From CAZZKG01 sp964654825 (GTDB taxonomy: Bacteria > Gemmatimonadota > CAZMKB01): a stretch of DNA of 64,000 bases. Within the stretch, counting starts at the first letter, position 1; each line of letters begins with the position of its first letter. Where the stretch lies: contig CAZZKG010000003.1 of the NCBI GenBank assembly GCA_964654825.1, positions 1-64,000 of the forward strand, in the 5' to 3' direction. Under the pieces are notes generated by a model. It saw only the letters and a list, made by a program, of their open reading frames with translations, had not been told where the DNA came from and searched no databases. Made by a program: the position numbers and the translations under genes. This document shows, piece by piece, positions 61,327 through 64,000 of the stretch.

Positions 61327-64000
61327 CTATTCGGCTGGTTTTTCGATAAGTGCGCGACCGCATTTTCCGTCGATTCGGATCAAGAGCGGTGACTCGAGGT
61401 GCACGTGTTTCACGTAGTTCAATGCTTTGACCTCATGAAGGCTCTCGAGCCAGTCCCAATCTATGAAGCTGTTTTTCGAACCCTGTGTCGTGTAGATGTA
61501 ACCAATACCTTTCGAAACGATATTCTGGAAGAAGTGTGTCCCCTGTGACGGCTCGATCATAAATCCTTCAAAGGCAGTCTCGATCATCACAAAAACACCT
61601 GATATCTGACTCCATTTAACCGGTATACCCAGCCACCTGTCCTGAGTGCCCCATCGGCCCGGCCCAATGAGCACATAAGGTGTCGAGGACGCTGCAAGTT
61701 TCCGGTTCACCTTGCCGATCTCCTCTGCGATGCGAACGGTCTTCGACACATCGAAGGTTTTCTGAGAAACATACACGATGTCTCTGATCGAGTCGATCGC
61801 TCCGATCCCCAGGGCCTTGTCCGAGTGAATGAACACATTGTTCGCGCTGGTGAATTCGCTGGCTGAGATCTCACAGAGCTCCATCGAAGGGATGAGAGGG
61901 CGCACCTGCAGAATGGAGAACGTGGGATTTTTTTGTTTCTCAGGATCGAAATGCACGGCGAACTCCAATTCGACAGGGCATCCCATGCCTCTCTGACCGA
62001 TTCGCAGAACGTCCTTGAGTATGTCCGCCAGAGGGAAAGTCTTATATTTCAAAATCCCGGCGAACGTGACGAGGGGCGCTCCCGTACCGGAGAAACCATC
62101 TCGTATCACCCCGTCGGTACTGTCATATGTACTGGCGATGAGATCGAGCGTACCATCACTTTTGATGCTGTTGATATTCAGCTTTTTCAGCGTCGAATCA
62201 TCCCGCTCTGTCAGCTCGAAATCGTCCCTGGCGGTGTTCAGCACATACAGGTCGGTCTGTGCATTCTCGAGAATGAGCTCTTTAGAGGAGAACTCGGGGA
62301 TGATCTCAGGATATTCCGGTGAGAATCTGAGCACTTTCTCACCGCCGACTACCGCTCTTCCGAGTCCGACCGCGAGGCACGCCACCCCGTCTTCGAACGT
62401 CTGATGCGACACCGGGTAGAAATTATACGACTGAGCCACTCCGGAGAAGGTCGGGTAGAATCGACCTCCGAAATCCGTGCCGACGAGCTCCTGGACGATC
62501 ACCGCCATCTTCTCCTCTTCTACATTGGAAGATGTCGACGTGATGTATTCCCTGGGTTCATTGAAGAAGACTGATGCATAAACGAGCTTGATAGCCCGGC
62601 TGAGATGCTTCAGGCGGACCCTCGAGTTCCTGTGATTATTGGGCAGCATGTACGTCGAGTAGAGTCCAGCGAAAGGATGGTGGTGGGAGTCTTCGAGAAG
62701 CCCGGAGGACCTGATCGCGAGAGGTGTCCTGAAATGCTGCAGTACCAGCGAAAGCTTGTCTTTCAACTCCTTGTGCAGTTTACCCTTGAGAAACGCTTTC
62801 GCGATCTCCCGGTCGGACATGTCCGTCCGCTCGGCGAATCTCAGGAGGTTGTTGTCCTTGATGAATCTATCGAACTCGAGTGTGCCTATTACGACTGTGC
62901 TCGGAATCGTGATATTGATCCCCTTGTATTTCTTTTCGAGGTTGTACCTCCCGAGAAGGGATCTCATAAAAGCGATCCCCCGGCCCTTCCCGCCGAGTGA
63001 GTCTCCCGTCAGTCTCGTGAAAGAGGACTCGAACTCGTATTTCTGCTGAGCGAAGTTAGTGATGACTCCGAGCTGCTTCTCTCTTCTGCTCTCTCTGAAT
63101 ACTTCGAGGAGGTATTTTCTGACTTCATGTAGATCAGTGAAGTCCCCGGCTTTCTTCGGCCGCATTTTCAGGGCCGGTTTGAACTCACATCGCGCAAACA
63201 GCCAGTTCGAAAAATGGTTCCTCTCCGCGTGGAACTGTATCGATTCGAGTGGCACCTCCTGGATTTTCTTCACGAATTCGTGTATCGTGGAAGCACGTGC
63301 GATCTCGATGGTTTCTTCGTGCACGGTTTCAGTCGGTTTGATCTTTTTCTTTCTGCCCTTCCCTGATTTCTTTTTCTTCGGCACAAGGAATATAAAATCA
63401 CCGAAACCGATGTGGTTCAGGAGGAAGTGCTGAAAATCCTGCAGGAGACCGGAGGAGTGCTTGTCGAGAAAATACGTGCCTATCGCTTCCGCTTTTTCCC
63501 GATTCTTTGGATCAGAAGACTGCATAAGGACAGGAATGTTCTCGGACTCTTTCTTGATCAGTCTGCAAAACTCGAATCCAGCTTCGGAATCTTCCTTACC
63601 GTTCCGTTTGAATGTGACGTCGCTGATTATACCCTGTACGTATTCCTTGTACTGTTCGAAGAGCGCGACTCCTTCCTCGAATGTTTCCGCGAGGAGGATC
63701 TTCGGACGAGCCCGCCTCGTTAAGAGCTGCTGCATTTCGTTCATGTCCTCCGAGATCGCCCGCTGGGTTTGTTTCACGATCTCGATATAGAAGATCGGGA
63801 GAAACAGCGAGTAGTAACGGATCGAATCTTCGAGCATTATGAGAACACGCACGTTTCCGTTCTGAGTGTCGTTTTTCGCGTTCATCATATCTTCGACGTA
63901 CTTGATGATGGCGAGGAACAACGTCGGATCACCGGTCCAGAAGAAGGCCTTGTCGACTCTCTTTACGTCATATTTCTTCTGGACGAGCCGGATATCCGCC
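61327..64000 (-). CDS. Receiver plus PEP/pyruvate-binding (PPDK N-terminal-type) protein, 5' end outside the window
   Basis: The frame is open to the right edge, so the N-terminus is missing; 890 residues are present. First comes a receiver-like domain with LIMLEDSIRY, GIISDVTF (phospho-acceptor Asp), VLMQSSD and FLDKHS (Lys). A Lys-rich linker follows. The ATP-grasp domain of PEP synthase/PPDK type has LAIRSSGLLEDS, PFAGLYSTYM, PVELEFAV and LQVRPL. The C-terminal 180 residues carry GPGRWGTQDRW. The phospho-His swivel domain and the PEP-binding barrel of true PPDK are absent, so it cannot perform the standard reaction. Role unknown; perhaps a signal-controlled phosphotransfer enzyme. Confidence 0.85.
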   Translation of the reverse strand, partial: ADIRLVQKKYDVKRVDKAFFWTGDPTLFLAIIKYVEDMMNAKNDTQNGNVRVLIMLEDSIRYYSLFLPIFYIEIVKQTQRAISEDMNEMQQLLTRRARPKILLAETFEEGVALFEQYKEYVQGIISDVTFKRNGKEDSEAGFEFCRLIKKESENIPVLMQSSDPKNREKAEAIGTYFLDKHSSGLLQDFQHFLLNHIGFGDFIFLVPKKKKSGKGRKKKIKPTETVHEETIEIARASTIHEFVKKIQEVPLESIQFHAERNHFSNWLFARCEFKPALKMRPKKAGDFTDLHEVRKYLLEVFRESRREKQLGVITNFAQQKYEFESSFTRLTGDSLGGKGRGIAFMRSLLGRYNLEKKYKGINITIPSTVVIGTLEFDRFIKDNNLLRFAERTDMSDREIAKAFLKGKLHKELKDKLSLVLQHFRTPLAIRSSGLLEDSHHHPFAGLYSTYMLPNNHRNSRVRLKHLSRAIKLVYASVFFNEPREYITSTSSNVEEEKMAVIVQELVGTDFGGRFYPTFSGVAQSYNFYPVSHQTFEDGVACLAVGLGRAVVGGEKVLRFSPEYPEIIPEFSSKELILENAQTDLYVLNTARDDFELTERDDSTLKKLNINSIKSDGTLDLIASTYDSTDGVIRDGFSGTGAPLVTFAGILKYKTFPLADILKDVLRIGQRGMGCPVELEFAVHFDPEKQKNPTFSILQVRPLIPSMELCEISASEFTSANNVFIHSDKALGIGAIDSIRDIVYVSQKTFDVSKTVRIAEEIGKVNRKLAASSTPYVLIGPGRWGTQDRWLGIPVKWSQISGVFVMIETAFEGFMIEPSQGTHFFQNIVSKGIGYIYTTQGSKNSFIDWDWLESLHEVKALNYVKHVHLESPLLIRIDGKCGRALIEKPAE

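Overview
This is a 64 kb chromosomal window with about 52 protein genes. There are no RNA genes, insertion sequences, CRISPR arrays or integrases. By eye the base composition is a little above 50% GC. The cell looks Gram-negative and aerobic: it has a Pal/OmpA lipoprotein, a periplasmic HtrA protease, a caa3-type cytochrome oxidase and many secreted proteins. One protein carries a C-terminal sorting tail of the type IX secretion (Por) kind. GWxTD, parallel beta-helix, GHL15-like and receiver-plus-PEP/pyruvate-binding proteins are typical of uncultured lineages around the Fibrobacteres-Chlorobi-Bacteroidetes superphylum (Krumholzibacteria/Eisenbacteria/Latescibacteria-like). That placement is inference from gene content only. 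The promoters are of the ordinary TTGACA/TATAAT kind with 17-base spacers, not the divergent Bacteroidetes kind.

Layout, left half. 0.4-2.4 kb: a secreted phosphodiesterase-fold protein fused to BNR-like repeats. 2.5-7.8 kb (minus): an oxidase operon read sco, subunit I, III, IV, II (with fused cytochrome c), heme O synthase. 8-12.2 kb (minus): three secreted or anchored proteins (DUF1579, DUF6259-like glycosidase, lysozyme-like). 12.4-20.9 kb: a DMT transporter, then a peptide ABC importer lacking its ATPases, read with a metallopeptidase, a sulfatase-fold hydrolase and an HD protein. 21.2-22.9 kb: a DUF4384 protein with a Tyr-rich zone and 60-base tandem repeats, closed by a strong terminator. 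23.0-25.6 kb: plsC, ECF sigma, zinc-finger anti-sigma and a Spy/CpxP-like protein, probably an envelope-stress unit. 25.7-27.7 kb: a beta-propeller protein facing a LolA-like protein. 28.0-34.5 kb: a short sigma-70 factor, pal, glgC, universal stress protein, GWxTD protein and HtrA.

Layout, right half. 34.6-40.8 kb: peptide and amino-acid catabolism (M20 peptidase, OPT transporter, PqqD-like protein, alanine dehydrogenase, leucine-type dehydrogenase). 40.8-44.1 kb: response regulator, second glgC and histidine kinase in one run. 44.4-54.4 kb: secreted proteins (sorting-tail protein, subtilase, fibre-like protein, beta-helix protein, Cys/His-repeat protein) with a GNAT acetyltransferase, a TerC protein and a DUF483-like protein. 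54.4-59.1 kb (minus): a sulfotransferase and three glycosyltransferases under two closely similar promoters, probably for a sulfated surface glycan. 59.6-61.3 kb: a GHL15-like secreted glycosidase. 61.3 kb to the edge (minus): a receiver plus PEP/pyruvate-binding protein whose start lies outside the window.

The least explained items are the paired Cys/His-repeat and DUF483-like proteins (52.9-54.4 kb), the PqqD-like protein coupled to the OPT transporter (38 kb), the twin promoters with an internal dyad (55.5 and 59.2 kb), and the structured leader before the fibre-like gene (48.0 kb).
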